The notes: generated by a model not told the origin, from the sequence alone. A DNA stretch of 64,000 nucleotides from a bacterium (GCA_018062085.1 JAGOSY010000004.1:186001-250000); one strand, 5' to 3'. Positions 9,321 to 18,547 are shown, numbered from the stretch's first letter. Made by a program: numbers and translations.

Positions 9321-10685
9321 ATGCAAGGCATTTTTTTGACATTCACGTTACGTCAGGCACGCCAGGCACTAACCTTAATCTCAACCTTCTCGTTAATTTC
9401 ATTGTTACTTGCGGCGACACCCAGCCATGCTCTTCCAATCTCAGGTAAAAAAGCTCCTGCTCCTACTGCCACTCCGTCACCAGAATTTGACCGAGCGACA
9501 AGACTGTTTCATCCTGATGCTTATGCCAATATTCCAGAAGGACGAAGTGGAAAGACCATTGGCTTAGCAATTATTCCGCGGTTGCATGCAAAATCAGATG
9601 GCGGAGAGAAGTCGATAGCAGAACTAATAGGACATATTCCAGCGATTAGCATGGCAATAACCATGCCACCAAATGATCCACTTTACCTTTCCAAATTCTT
9701 GAAATACCTAAAATCAACTGGCAGAAAAGTAGACTTCCTTTTTATTGCCGGCCATGGTCTGCAAAAAATTGAAAATGACGATGTTGTTGCAATTAATCTT
9801 GGCTCTGATGAAAGTCAGAGGTTAACGCCAGCAGTACTAAATACGGTGGCACTAGAAAACGAAATTGCCAAGTTAGAAGCCTCCGGAGCAGATCCGGCCA
9901 AGAAGAAAGAGTTGTGCGACAAAGTTGACTTGATTTACGAAGGTGCGTCTGCTCTGGTTCCTGGCGCCCAGCTTATTTTGCATAGCTGCTATGCCGGTCA
10001 TTCAGATCAAACAGAGATGATGAAAACCTTTGCAACGGCATTTCTTGGTGTAAATGGTGGCAGCGCCATCGGACCAAAATACGCAACAAGATCAGAAATG
10101 CTTGGCACAAACAGCGACCCGAAGGGAGTCGTGGAAACACTTTCAGCAACGATTACCACCCGGGCATTGCAAATTGGCAAAATTATGAGAGCCAAGCGCT
10201 ACGTTCGCCCCGGGGACGCTTATCTAGAAACCCAGTTCTACACTGAGCTATCAGTGCCGGCAAACAAAATTAAAGTGCCAACTTGCTGTGGTCAAGACAA
10301 AGAAGCCTGGCGCAAACTAGTTGGCCTTTGGCGTAGCTCAAGCGGCCGCTTAATGAGAGTTGCTTGTTCAGCATCAAATGAACTAAGCGGGGTAATAGAA
10401 AAAGTTCCAGCTGACTGCAATTTTGCCATTACCCCAGGTGCTTTGTCGTTTAAGAAGGGATTTGCAAAATCTAGCAATACTGTACAAACAGACAATGGAT
10501 ACTGCTATTCGAAGAAAGGAGACAACTTAGCTCCTTATGCTTCTTGCCGTATGGAGCTGACAATATCGGCTGACGGCCAAAAGGTGAGCGGCAAGCAAAC
10601 GGTCTATCAATATTATGATGGTTCCAAAACCTGGGATGCGGGATCAGTAGAAGTGCCAATAGATTGGACACGCGTCGGCAATTGA
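9321..10685 (+). CDS. Secreted caspase-like (C13/C14-type fold) cysteine protease candidate
   Basis: A signal peptide (hydrophobic stretch at about residues 17-33, ending PSHA) is followed by a Pro/Thr linker and a domain with the caspase-like dyad pattern. His145 lies in DFLFIAGHGLQ after a beta strand, and Cys223 in LILHSCYAGH. An Ala/Lys-rich helical insert separates them. The C-terminal ~140 residues are Cys-containing and beta-rich, of unknown type. It is likely exported and may be an active peptidase; the substrate is unknown. The ATG has an excellent ribosome site (GAGGGGGC). It is convergent with the GTPase gene. Confidence 0.6.
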   Translation: MQGIFLTFTLRQARQALTLISTFSLISLLLAATPSHALPISGKKAPAPTATPSPEFDRATRLFHPDAYANIPEGRSGKTIGLAIIPRLHAKSDGGEKSIAELIGHIPAISMAITMPPNDPLYLSKFLKYLKSTGRKVDFLFIAGHGLQKIENDDVVAINLGSDESQRLTPAVLNTVALENEIAKLEASGADPAKKKELCDKVDLIYEGASALVPGAQLILHSCYAGHSDQTEMMKTFATAFLGVNGGSAIGPKYATRSEMLGTNSDPKGVVETLSATITTRALQIGKIMRAKRYVRPGDAYLETQFYTELSVPANKIKVPTCCGQDKEAWRKLVGLWRSSSGRLMRVACSASNELSGVIEKVPADCNFAITPGALSFKKGFAKSSNTVQTDNGYCYSKKGDNLAPYASCRMELTISADGQKVSGKQTVYQYYDGSKTWDAGSVEVPIDWTRVGN

Positions 10686-10729
10686 GGCCGAACAAAAAAT
10701 GGACAACTGCATTAAAGCCGCAGGTTAAT

Positions 10730-11278
10730 TCAACTTCGGCCGCTGTGTTGCCCTTTGCAATATTTATCTGTGATTAACTTTGAAATACTCATCTGAGTCT
10801 TAAACACACCCAGACCTTCAGAGGCAACTGCTTCAATACTTAATCTCTGATCCTCATTGAGAGCTATTTCCATTTTGTCGACTGGAGCAATGTTTGAAAG
10901 ATCCCGTTTATTGTATTGGAAGACAAAAGGTCTATCTTTGTTTAGTTCGCCAAGGTCGCTAAGTTCGTTGAGCACTATTAGATTGTCTTCCATTCGCTCA
11001 ATGTCGCTATCTGCCACAAACACCAATCCATCAACTCTTTCCGAAAGAAGCGCTCTGGTTCTTTTGAAATTGTGCTCACCCTTTACAGTTAAGAGCAAAA
11101 ACGACACCAGCGGATAAGTTATGCGAAATTCAAAAGAAACAACCTCTCCGTTTTCGGTTAAGTTAACTTGAAACTCGCTTTTGTCGCCTGGAGCTAAATG
11201 ACTGTAGATATATTTGAGGTTAGTAGTTTTGCCACTACCCAAAGGGCCTACGTATAAGATTTTAAAAAGAGGTATCAT
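10730..11278 (-). CDS. MglA-like small Ras-family GTPase
   Basis: The protein has a P-loop GPLGSGKTTNL, a hydrophobic strand and switch II region (LLLTVKGEHNF, where MglA relatives usually have VPGQ), VDGLVFVADS and the base-recognition motif QYNKRDL, all characteristic of bacterial MglA-type GTPases. Those set polarity for gliding or twitching motility or polar placement of machinery. ATG at 11278 places MIPLFKILYVG at the N-terminus as in the family; a GTG at 11305 is in frame upstream. No MglB-like roadblock partner is visible nearby. The changed switch II could alter GTP hydrolysis. Confidence 0.8.
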   Translation of the reverse strand: MIPLFKILYVGPLGSGKTTNLKYIYSHLAPGDKSEFQVNLTENGEVVSFEFRITYPLVSFLLLTVKGEHNFKRTRALLSERVDGLVFVADSDIERMEDNLIVLNELSDLGELNKDRPFVFQYNKRDLSNIAPVDKMEIALNEDQRLSIEAVASEGLGVFKTQMSISKLITDKYCKGQHSGRS

Positions 11279-11350
11279 TTCGGCTACCACATATTCTGCA
11301 ACCACTTATGTTTCTACATAGCCTCGATATTTTTCAGAGTTTGATGGTGC

Positions 11351-12877
11351 TTAATATTTTGCATTCGGACTCTCTCCTCGGCCAGCAGGTGTTGTGCCGC
11401 CAATGGAGAAGGTCGGTTGAATGTCGTTGAAACGATTGTAATAGTCAACGAGTGATTCTTGAAATGACACGACTGGTCCATGCCTCGCCTCACAAGATTG
11501 CTTGAACACGTCCGCCAGGCCCGCTACTGGCTCTTCCGCCAACACTGCAATGCTAAGGGGCTCGGCCGATTTCTTTGGTGGTAACACTTTAAAAAACTCT
11601 TCTCTAGTTTTCGAAATCAGATCGTCAATCGAAATAATCGACGGCGCATAGATAATCTCCCCGGAAAATACCTTCCTGCCACTAGCGCTGATGAAAGCGA
11701 CACCGTTGTTGTTTCGCATAGTTCCAAGAAATTTGGATAGATGGCAGTCGCAACTTAACCCCGCAATCGACAGCTTTGCTTTGACAAGCTTGGTTCTCTT
11801 CAATCGAACGATGTTAGCGCTGCTGCCTTCTGTTAGGTTGTCGAGAATAAAAGAAGGCAGCGGATCGACATTACTTAGATCTCTAGCAGCTTTTAAATCA
11901 GCAAACATCTCGCTTAGCTTACCTTCTTGCATAAGTACGTCAGCTCTTGCCAGAACATATTCAGATACCTTAGGAGCCATTACTATGGCCTGACTGTAGG
12001 CATCGCGAGAAACCACAAGCCACCTAGCCTTAAGATCTTTGGCGCGACCTCTGGCAGATACTTCTCGAACCTTGTCTTGGAAGATTCTTCCAAGCATAAA
12101 GAAGGCTTTCGAGTCTTGTATCGTCTTGAGATTCTTTGTCGCGCAGCTCAGAAGCACTTTGCCTGAAGCTGGGTCATCAGTCTTCAGAACTGCCGATGCC
12201 GCACGCACATAAATTTCGGCTTCTGTGGGCGGGCAATCATCAAATACTTTTTTATACAGCTCTCTGGCTTGTTCTAGCCGATTGCGGCGCAGCTCAATGA
12301 GAAAGAGCGAATTGCGTGCATTAGCGAGTTGTTCAGGGGCTGTGGCGGCGCTCATCGCGCTTCTAATCAAACGTTCAGCAAGGTCATTCTGCTTAATTTT
12401 CAGGCAAGTCTGTGCGGCTGCATAGTACCAGTCGAAGCCAGCATCCTGCCTGCTGCTCATATCCTCGAGCAGTTTGATACCCTTTGCCTCATCTCCCTTA
12501 ATTATCCAACAACGTGCTATGCCCAGGTAAGGCAAATAGTTTGCTCTATCTATTCGCCCAGCGCGTTCATAACAAGCTATGGCCGCGTCAGAATCATCCG
12601 TTGCCTGTAACATCAGGCCCAAATTGATCAAGACAACTGCATTTTCCGGAGCCAGCCGACAAGCTTCTTTCCCTTCACGAATCGCTTCGTACAAGTTTGC
12701 TTGTCGCCACATTGAGCACGACATCGTTTCATGTGCCAGCCAATCGGGTTGCTCACTCGTCAGAGCCTTATTCTGAAGAGATGTGACCTCGGTAGTGGCA
12801 AAAGCTCCCGAAAAAGACATCATGATAAATGACAAGTTCAAAAACACCAGCATACAGCAATGCTTCTTAGGACTCAT
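11351..12877 (-). CDS. Secreted TPR protein with HMA-like C-terminal domain
   Basis: The N-terminal MSPKKHCCMLVFLNLSFIMM stretch is a signal peptide. Residues ~50-330 carry several tetratricopeptide repeats (for example AVVLINLGLMLQATDDSDAA and YLPYLGIARCWIIKGDEAKG). Near residue 370 a ~65-residue unit KAKLSIAGLSCDCHLSKFL, with alternating strands and helices, resembles a heavy-metal-associated (ferredoxin-like) domain with C-x-C in place of the usual C-x-x-C. It probably acts in the periplasm or on the surface as a protein-binding scaffold; metal binding is only suggested. Confidence 0.65.
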   Translation of the reverse strand: MSPKKHCCMLVFLNLSFIMMSFSGAFATTEVTSLQNKALTSEQPDWLAHETMSCSMWRQANLYEAIREGKEACRLAPENAVVLINLGLMLQATDDSDAAIACYERAGRIDRANYLPYLGIARCWIIKGDEAKGIKLLEDMSSRQDAGFDWYYAAAQTCLKIKQNDLAERLIRSAMSAATAPEQLANARNSLFLIELRRNRLEQARELYKKVFDDCPPTEAEIYVRAASAVLKTDDPASGKVLLSCATKNLKTIQDSKAFFMLGRIFQDKVREVSARGRAKDLKARWLVVSRDAYSQAIVMAPKVSEYVLARADVLMQEGKLSEMFADLKAARDLSNVDPLPSFILDNLTEGSSANIVRLKRTKLVKAKLSIAGLSCDCHLSKFLGTMRNNNGVAFISASGRKVFSGEIIYAPSIISIDDLISKTREEFFKVLPPKKSAEPLSIAVLAEEPVAGLADVFKQSCEARHGPVVSFQESLVDYYNRFNDIQPTFSIGGTTPAGRGESPNAKY

Positions 12878-13073
12878 CGTCGATTAACTCTCTTCTTCTC
12901 ACATATATCGCACATTCAAGCGCTAATTTTAATCGACTGGCTGAGGTAAAAGCTTTTAGTTGTTTGGAGTTTTTGAATTTTGGCAGTCTGTTTGTTCTCT
13001 AATGTGGAATGATTATATGTATAAGTTTTTAGCGCTCGAGCAGTTAAATTGCAAGGGTTTGTCCGGAGGTGCA

Positions 13074-14342
13074 ATGTCAATAATTAAGCAACTGTTTATC
13101 TGCTTGGTGGCTTCCACAATTACGAGTTCAGGGTCACCGGCTATTGCTTCGGACCAATCAACTTCTTCCAACTCTGATGCTTATGAACATCTCTTGGCCG
13201 TTAATCCTATAAGAGCGACTGCCAAGACCTCCAGTCTTTCAGGTTCTGGTTCTTCCGGAGGCTTGTCAAAGGGCGTTAACGCAAGCTCTAGCTCATCAAG
13301 TACTGGTACTGGTGCTGGTTCTTCTGGAAGCAGTTCTTCTGGAGGCAGTTCTTCTGGCGGTAAATCTACGAGCTCAGGTCCTGTTATTTCTGGAACTACG
13401 ATTCCATCAACAGTTACACACTTGATTATTTCGAACAAAACCGGTAGTCCTGTGACCATCGGTGTACAGTGCCAACTTCCGGGGGCACTTGTTCAAGATG
13501 GCTGCACTACTAATATTAGTGACATGGCAATAATAGATGTGACCTCAGGTGCAACTCCAACTCCTCAGGCTTTCACCACGTTCAGTACGGGACAGGGCAC
13601 GTATGCCCTTGCTTCGATGCACCAATATGAGATTGTTAATTTAAAGGCCAACCCGTTTTCAGTGCCCGCAAATCAACAGCAGAACTGCTTGCAGGGTCTA
13701 ATAGTTAGCTTTGGTCAGTGGAACAACTGCCCAGTCATACCCCCAAACGTCACACCGGCCTTCCCAATACCGTTTGTTGCCGGACCAGCTATACCAAACG
13801 GCAGCAACGGAGCCGAGCCCACTCTGAACATCCCCAGTACTATCAACGGTGTTGCTGTCACGGGAACGGGATCGACTGAAGTATGCGACATTACTTGTGT
13901 CAATGGAGCCAACTCTATTCTGAAGTTGACGATAACCTCGCCCTCTCAGGCTCCAGCAGGTGGTTCGCAGGCTCTTGCCTGGCTATACGACGCCTCCGGT
14001 AGCATCGGTGCCGGACAAAGCTTCAGTACAACTAACTCATGGGTAAATATTGCAGATAAGTGTGACGACAATTGCTACAAGCTTGTAAACGGTGTCCAGA
14101 CAGACCGTCCCGGAGTTTTCCCCTACGGCTGTACGCAATGCAATATTAATCCAGACCCAAAACCACCCTGTGGACAGTTCTGTGCGGCACAAAATGGCCT
14201 GGCTTCCAATACTGGTTGCACATTCAATCGAGCTGCCCAGACAGCTAATCCGGTCACTGCTCGGTTTGGAGGCACTGTAGAGTTTAGCTATCTATCACCG
14301 GCAGTTCCAACCCCGGCATGCCAAGGTATGGGACAACCCTAA
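13074..14342 (+). CDS. Secreted Ser/Gly-rich, Cys-rich protein of unknown function
   Basis: ATG at 13074 follows a clear CCGGAGGT ribosome site and begins a signal peptide (MSIIKQLFICLVASTITSS). A long in-frame extension from a TTG at 12960 is therefore rejected. After ~60 residues comes a Ser/Gly/Thr low-complexity linker, then a ~280-residue beta-rich region with many cysteines, several in pairs (CDDNC, CTQC, CGQFC), suggesting disulfides. It looks like an extracellular surface or adhesive protein. The pilin-like genes downstream make a link with an appendage possible, but no family is recognised. Confidence 0.7.
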   Translation: MSIIKQLFICLVASTITSSGSPAIASDQSTSSNSDAYEHLLAVNPIRATAKTSSLSGSGSSGGLSKGVNASSSSSSTGTGAGSSGSSSSGGSSSGGKSTSSGPVISGTTIPSTVTHLIISNKTGSPVTIGVQCQLPGALVQDGCTTNISDMAIIDVTSGATPTPQAFTTFSTGQGTYALASMHQYEIVNLKANPFSVPANQQQNCLQGLIVSFGQWNNCPVIPPNVTPAFPIPFVAGPAIPNGSNGAEPTLNIPSTINGVAVTGTGSTEVCDITCVNGANSILKLTITSPSQAPAGGSQALAWLYDASGSIGAGQSFSTTNSWVNIADKCDDNCYKLVNGVQTDRPGVFPYGCTQCNINPDPKPPCGQFCAAQNGLASNTGCTFNRAAQTANPVTARFGGTVEFSYLSPAVPTPACQGMGQP

Positions 14343-14366
14343 ACCACGAATTAAGGAAGCGGAACC

Positions 14367-15011
14367 TTGAGAAACGCAGTCCTTCACAAGAGAATTGCGC
14401 TGCCTTGGTTTGCAGCCATTCTCCTGATCTTGATGAGCCAGACAGCTGGATTTGCCTCGATCAAGGATATGAGCGAGTATCTTCCTGATGATTACTTAGG
14501 AACTGAGTTCAAGTGGTCGATGGTTCTTTACTTACCGGATGTAAAAGATAGCTTGAACTACAAGGGATCAACTCTCTATCCGCTCACAAAAGTAAGCGTA
14601 AGGTTCAATGAGTATATAGCGGCTGGCACAGTCGAGACCAAACCCTATGAAGAGTTTTGGTATCACAAAAAAACAATACTAGGCATGCGCCGCCGCAATC
14701 AAGTTCGACTGGTGACCGGTAGCAATGGAGCGGTCATACTTTGCCCAAGAAAAGAGGACGAGAGTTCTGACTGCTCGTCGGCCATCACCAATGCCTTAGT
14801 GCGAGTGCTGCTCGATGTGCAATTCAGAGGCGCGACAACCAGTCTCGTGGTCGTTCCAGATGCAGACTTTCAAGCTATTGCTGGAGCGCTTGAGAGGTAT
14901 GGATTTTATAGCGAAGACAAATTGAGCAATAATCTCAACGAGCTAGCACTCAGCCTGCGTCTTCGGGGCTATCCTCTTGGCGCTGAAAAGCTTTTGTATC
15001 TCAAGAAGTAA
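14367..15011 (+). CDS. Small exported protein of unknown function
   Basis: A TTG start with AAGGA upstream opens a signal peptide (hydrophobic core PWFAAILLILMSQTAGFA). The mature ~180 residues are mixed alpha/beta with Arg-rich stretch MRRRNQVRLVTGS and no recognised motif. It lies 24 bases after the Ser/Gly-rich protein gene and is probably cotranscribed, so both may act in the same envelope process. Confidence 0.6.
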   Translation: MRNAVLHKRIALPWFAAILLILMSQTAGFASIKDMSEYLPDDYLGTEFKWSMVLYLPDVKDSLNYKGSTLYPLTKVSVRFNEYIAAGTVETKPYEEFWYHKKTILGMRRRNQVRLVTGSNGAVILCPRKEDESSDCSSAITNALVRVLLDVQFRGATTSLVVVPDADFQAIAGALERYGFYSEDKLSNNLNELALSLRLRGYPLGAEKLLYLKK

Positions 15012-15032
15012 AGATTTCAGGCTAGCGAGATT

Positions 15033-15536
15033 TCAATCTGGTGGCATTACATAGCTGATAGGAAAGGTCTGTTTTGACTGGAACTTTAGTGGGTCCTTGC
15101 CACCAAGGACAAACTGGAGAGCAAATGGTGTTATCTCAACTTGTGTGGTGACAGTGACTGAACCTGTGACCAGTCCGCCGGGATTGACGAGTACGTCGTT
15201 TTCTGGATTGCGTCGTAATTTTGGCTGACTGGTAATTTCGATCTCTACAGGCGGAACTAGACGAAAGTGAGATACCAGACCACTATTTCTGCTATTCATT
15301 TGAGAAATTAGCAATAGCGCTCGAGACTCGGCCTGAATGGGATTGCCGGAAGCAGATTTTCGCGCAGCGTCGCGACAAACAGAATCATTGAGAGAGACTC
15401 CGTAAATTAGAAGACCCAGATCGACAAGTATAATGACAACAAGAAACAACACGACGCTTCCGCAAGTGACTTCGACTAGCGAAGCAGCCGCAACTCTTCG
15501 TCTGGAAAGCGATTTTGCACAATTACTAATCGTCAT
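15033..15536 (-). CDS. TadE-like pseudopilin protein
   Basis: A short basic N-terminus is followed by a single transmembrane segment (ASLVEVTCGSVVLFLVVIILVD) that contains Glu near its start, as in TadE/pilin-like proteins. A 110-residue extracytoplasmic part with strands follows. The 167-residue length fits TadE. Its start overlaps the stop of the TadG-like gene upstream (ATGA), so the two are translated together. I infer a role in a Flp/Tad-type pilus or a related secretion appendage; no Tad ATPase is visible in the window. Confidence 0.65.
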   Translation of the reverse strand: MTISNCAKSLSRRRVAAASLVEVTCGSVVLFLVVIILVDLGLLIYGVSLNDSVCRDAARKSASGNPIQAESRALLLISQMNSRNSGLVSHFRLVPPVEIEITSQPKLRRNPENDVLVNPGGLVTGSVTVTTQVEITPFALQFVLGGKDPLKFQSKQTFPISYVMPPD

Positions 15537-16441
15537 TCTGATTCTGATGAGGCACCACTGCTGACACCAGTCGAAACGGCACTCAGGGTCGCTAGGTTCG
15601 ATTGTTTCTTGGCCGCATCTGCCATATCAACATCCATGTTGGAAGTAATCTGAAGCGCGTCTGGAATGTCATCAAAGGCCTCGCGCGTGTCGACTCCATT
15701 TACAAATATGCTGCCAAATGACTCGAATGCATCGAAATTGGTATTCCGCGGTGGCGCACAGGTCTTTCCTACATAGGCAGGAAGTGAGCAAAATCGGAAG
15801 GACAAATCTGAGTCGGGAGCAGGTAGCTTGGCATTGAGATTGCTCTTGTAGAGTTTACTTGGAGCGTCTACATATCCGTTGTGACGATCGAACTCATACA
15901 ATTCGGGAATCGCATCTAGCGATTCGATATTCGAATCTACATTTTTAATGCGTCCCAAAGCCACTCTAATAACCTTCGGATCACTGGTCCTTATGGAGAG
16001 AAATCCGAGACCACCATTTTCGTCTCGCTTGTTCTCATAGCTACGTACAGCTTCTAAAACTTCTCGGCGAATAACCGAGACTTGATTACTTCTTTCTTTA
16101 TCGACCAGGACGTGACCGGCCCTAGCCTCATCGAGAAGCAAATTCGATAATCTCGTAAAGCCCGACAAGTCTTGACTTGCACAGGCATTGACTGCCTGGC
16201 GTGACGTGAAGACTAGTTCTCTGGAAGCTTCTTCTAAACGATTGACCTGACCGACCCTGTCGCCCGGATTGATCTTGCTGGCCAGAGAAAGTGCGAGAGC
16301 ATCAAGCGCATACTGCGCTCTAGTGCGTTCAAGCAAGACGCGATTAAACATCAGTCCGCCAACTGCAATGACTATTACAAGACCAATGGTGAGGCTGACA
16401 AGAAGAGTCATATTCCCACGTGATTGGCGATTACCGGTCAT
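15533..16441 (-). CDS. TadG-like pilus-assembly protein
   Basis: The N-terminus RQSRGNMTLLVSLTIGLVIVIAVGGLMFNR is the classic TadG/TadE form: short basic head, then one membrane helix. A helical stretch with ARAQYALDALALS-like residues (RTRAQYALDALALSLASKIN) follows, as in Flp pilus TadG proteins that are anchored in the inner membrane. The C-terminal two thirds are of unknown fold, with a Ser-rich tail. It starts only 37 bases from the divergent TadE-like gene at 16479. Confidence 0.65.
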   Translation of the reverse strand: MTGNRQSRGNMTLLVSLTIGLVIVIAVGGLMFNRVLLERTRAQYALDALALSLASKINPGDRVGQVNRLEEASRELVFTSRQAVNACASQDLSGFTRLSNLLLDEARAGHVLVDKERSNQVSVIRREVLEAVRSYENKRDENGGLGFLSIRTSDPKVIRVALGRIKNVDSNIESLDAIPELYEFDRHNGYVDAPSKLYKSNLNAKLPAPDSDLSFRFCSLPAYVGKTCAPPRNTNFDAFESFGSIFVNGVDTREAFDDIPDALQITSNMDVDMADAAKKQSNLATLSAVSTGVSSGASSESE

Positions 16442-16478
16442 GTTTGTGCCCTGCTAGTGCCATGCTAGTATAAAGCCC

Positions 16479-17096
16479 ATGCCTACTATCTCTAAAGTAT
16501 ATCACCGGCCCGAAAGAAGGCACTTTCATAGCATAAAACGCTATCACAGGCGAACTCAAGCAGGAAGTCAGATCTCAGAGTTCGGAGTCGGGCTTATCAT
16601 TTTAATTTTTATTTTGATACCAATGCTCGACTTTGTAGTCGTACCAGTTCGCTGGATGATGGCCCAGGAAATAGTCAATAATTACGCAAGAAAGCTGGCT
16701 ATGTGTGAAACTCTCAGCCAATCATACGCAACCATGGAAGCCGATCCGTCTTTGAAGGTGCTATTGCAAAATATTGGCGGTGTCGACGTAAAATCGATAG
16801 ACCTGCATGTCAAAATAAGCCGCACCTCAACACTAAAATCTGAGACCGAGTCTTATATCGTCAGCCAGCCCGGTCGCATACCGGCAGCTTGGTTGCCCAG
16901 CGCCGACAACCAGTCTCGGTTGTTTTCCCTAGAATTGAGCGTGCAATCTAATATGTATCCCACTGTACTAATGCCTGGATTCATATTGTCTGTTCCTGGA
17001 ATAACCGCGCCGATACCCATGATAGTTACCGCCTCGCACGAATGGGGCAATCTCGGGCGCAATCCACGCACCGGCAACTACTTCATCAATGAATAA
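16479..17096 (+). CDS. TadE-like membrane-anchored protein
   Basis: A basic 30-residue head is followed by GSQISEFGVGLIILIFILIPMLD, a single membrane helix whose first turn holds Glu, as in pseudopilins. The ~150-residue extracytoplasmic domain is beta-rich. It resembles the minus-strand TadE-like protein next to it in architecture but not in sequence. The ATG leaves only 37 bases to the divergent TadG-like gene, too little for two full promoters, so either start may lie further in or the promoter regions overlap the coding ends. Confidence 0.6.
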   Translation: MPTISKVYHRPERRHFHSIKRYHRRTQAGSQISEFGVGLIILIFILIPMLDFVVVPVRWMMAQEIVNNYARKLAMCETLSQSYATMEADPSLKVLLQNIGGVDVKSIDLHVKISRTSTLKSETESYIVSQPGRIPAAWLPSADNQSRLFSLELSVQSNMYPTVLMPGFILSVPGITAPIPMIVTASHEWGNLGRNPRTGNYFINE

Positions 17097-17168
17097 AAGC
17101 AACTTGCACCTAATAGTGCAGATACAGCTATGCGACAATAATTCACTTTTTTAAACTCTGACTTCATT

Positions 17169-17207
17169 CTCTTGGTGGAGGTCAAATAGCTACTCAAGAG
17201 TCCAAGA
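17169..17207 (+). promoter_or_regulatory. Alternative hairpins in the leader of the sulfur amino-acid gene
   Basis: CTCTTG (17169-17174) can pair with CAAGAG (17195-17200), and the shifted TCTTGG (17170-17175) can pair with CCAAGA (17202-17207). The two 6-bp stems exclude each other, 41 bases or more before the start codon. It does not match SAM riboswitch cores known to me. Confidence 0.3.
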
Positions 17208-17248
17208 TGCATAAATAGTCAAAATTGTTGTTTGTTGGAGTAAGCTGC

Positions 17249-18547
17249 ATGGCCAATAAGAAGAAAATCAAGAAAGAAGACTACCGCATGAGGACTCACC
17301 TCATTCACGGTATGTCCCACAGCCAGGCCTGGGACTACAACCATCACATCATTCCACCAATGTCTGCTTCTGCAGCTTATCGACTTGACTCAGTGCATCG
17401 TGGTGCCCAAGGGTTTACCCAGTATGCATCAGAGCCAGTAGAAGGCGAGACGCCCATTTATATTTACGACCGGCTAGACGAACCCACGCGCGGGCTTCTC
17501 GAAGAAAATCTTGCATACGTAGAAGGCGGAGAAATAGCTGTTTGCTTTGCCACAGGCATGGCTGCAATAAGCGCAGCAATATGCATAGTAGCCAAAGCTG
17601 GTGATGAAATTGTGGCGCATCACACTCTGTACGGCTGCACCTACAGCTTGCTTACAAACTGGCTCCCTCGCTTTGGTATCAAAACGAATTTTAGCGACTT
17701 GCGTGACCTCCAAAAGTGCGAGCAAAGCATTACCGACAGCACCCGGATTATTTATTTGGAGACTCCTGTCAATCCAACCCTTGACTTGATCGATATCGCT
17801 GAGCTAAGAAACCTAGTTGATAAGATCAACGCCGAGCGTCCACTCAACCAGCAAATAGTAATCATAGTCGACAATACATTTGCCACACCTTACTGCCAGC
17901 GGCCACTCTCTCTGGGCGCCGATCTGGTTGTACACAGCTTGACCAAAAACATCGGTGGCTTCGGCACCGATATGGGCGGCGTTGTAATCGGTCCTAAGCA
18001 CTACCACGAGCCGCTTTTCATGTATCGCAAAGACTTCGGCGGTGTTCTCTCGCCCAAGAACGCCTGGCCTATTTTGGTCTACGGACTACCCACACTGGCC
18101 GCTCGCACCGTCAATCAACAGAAGAGTGCATTAAAAGTGGCTCAATACCTGGAGCGGCATCCAAAAGTCGCACAGGTAATTTATCCTGGGCTTGAGTCGT
18201 TCCCTCAGTTCAAGCTGGCAAAGCGCCAAATGACTAGTTACGATGGTAAATTCGCACCAGGGTCAATGATCTATTTTGTTCTAAAAGGTGATACAAAAGC
18301 CTCTAGCAATGCCGCTGAGCGCTGTATCGATTACATAGCAAAAAACGCTTACAGCATTACCCTAGCCGTTAGCCTTGGCCAAATTCGCACCTTGATCGAG
18401 GCACCATTTTCTATGACTCATTCAGCCCTGCCCGAAGAAATGAAAATCGCAAAAGGTCTGGCCCCTGGTGGCATCCGTATATCCATAGGACTGGAAGATT
18501 GGCATGACATCATCGAAGATCTCAGGGTGGCCCTGGAGCAAAGTTAG
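17249..18547 (+). CDS. Cys/Met-metabolism PLP enzyme (methionine gamma-lyase / O-acetylhomoserine sulfhydrylase-like)
   Basis: A fold-type I PLP enzyme of sulfur amino-acid metabolism. Visible family blocks are GEIAVCFATGMAAISAAI, YLETPVNPTLDLIDI, IIVDNTFATPYCQRPL and the PLP-lysine motif VVHSLTKNIGGFGTDMGG. The C-terminal RISIGLEDWHDIIEDL is also typical. Length (433 residues) is normal to slightly long. ATG at 17249 follows GGAG by 9 bases; the TTG at 17225 is rejected. Sequence alone does not separate lyase, gamma-synthase and sulfhydrylase; a lyase or sulfhydrylase is my guess. A decayed relative lies at 28802-29693. Confidence 0.85.
   Translation: MANKKKIKKEDYRMRTHLIHGMSHSQAWDYNHHIIPPMSASAAYRLDSVHRGAQGFTQYASEPVEGETPIYIYDRLDEPTRGLLEENLAYVEGGEIAVCFATGMAAISAAICIVAKAGDEIVAHHTLYGCTYSLLTNWLPRFGIKTNFSDLRDLQKCEQSITDSTRIIYLETPVNPTLDLIDIAELRNLVDKINAERPLNQQIVIIVDNTFATPYCQRPLSLGADLVVHSLTKNIGGFGTDMGGVVIGPKHYHEPLFMYRKDFGGVLSPKNAWPILVYGLPTLAARTVNQQKSALKVAQYLERHPKVAQVIYPGLESFPQFKLAKRQMTSYDGKFAPGSMIYFVLKGDTKASSNAAERCIDYIAKNAYSITLAVSLGQIRTLIEAPFSMTHSALPEEMKIAKGLAPGGIRISIGLEDWHDIIEDLRVALEQS

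Noticed and set aside
12960..13073. N-terminal extension of the Ser/Gly-rich protein from a TTG
   Set aside because: The internal ATG at 13074 has CCGGAGGT and starts a proper signal peptide.
17161..17248. SAM-I riboswitch before the sulfur amino-acid gene
   Set aside because: GGTGGAGG occurs but the four-way core sequences and the pseudoknot are absent.
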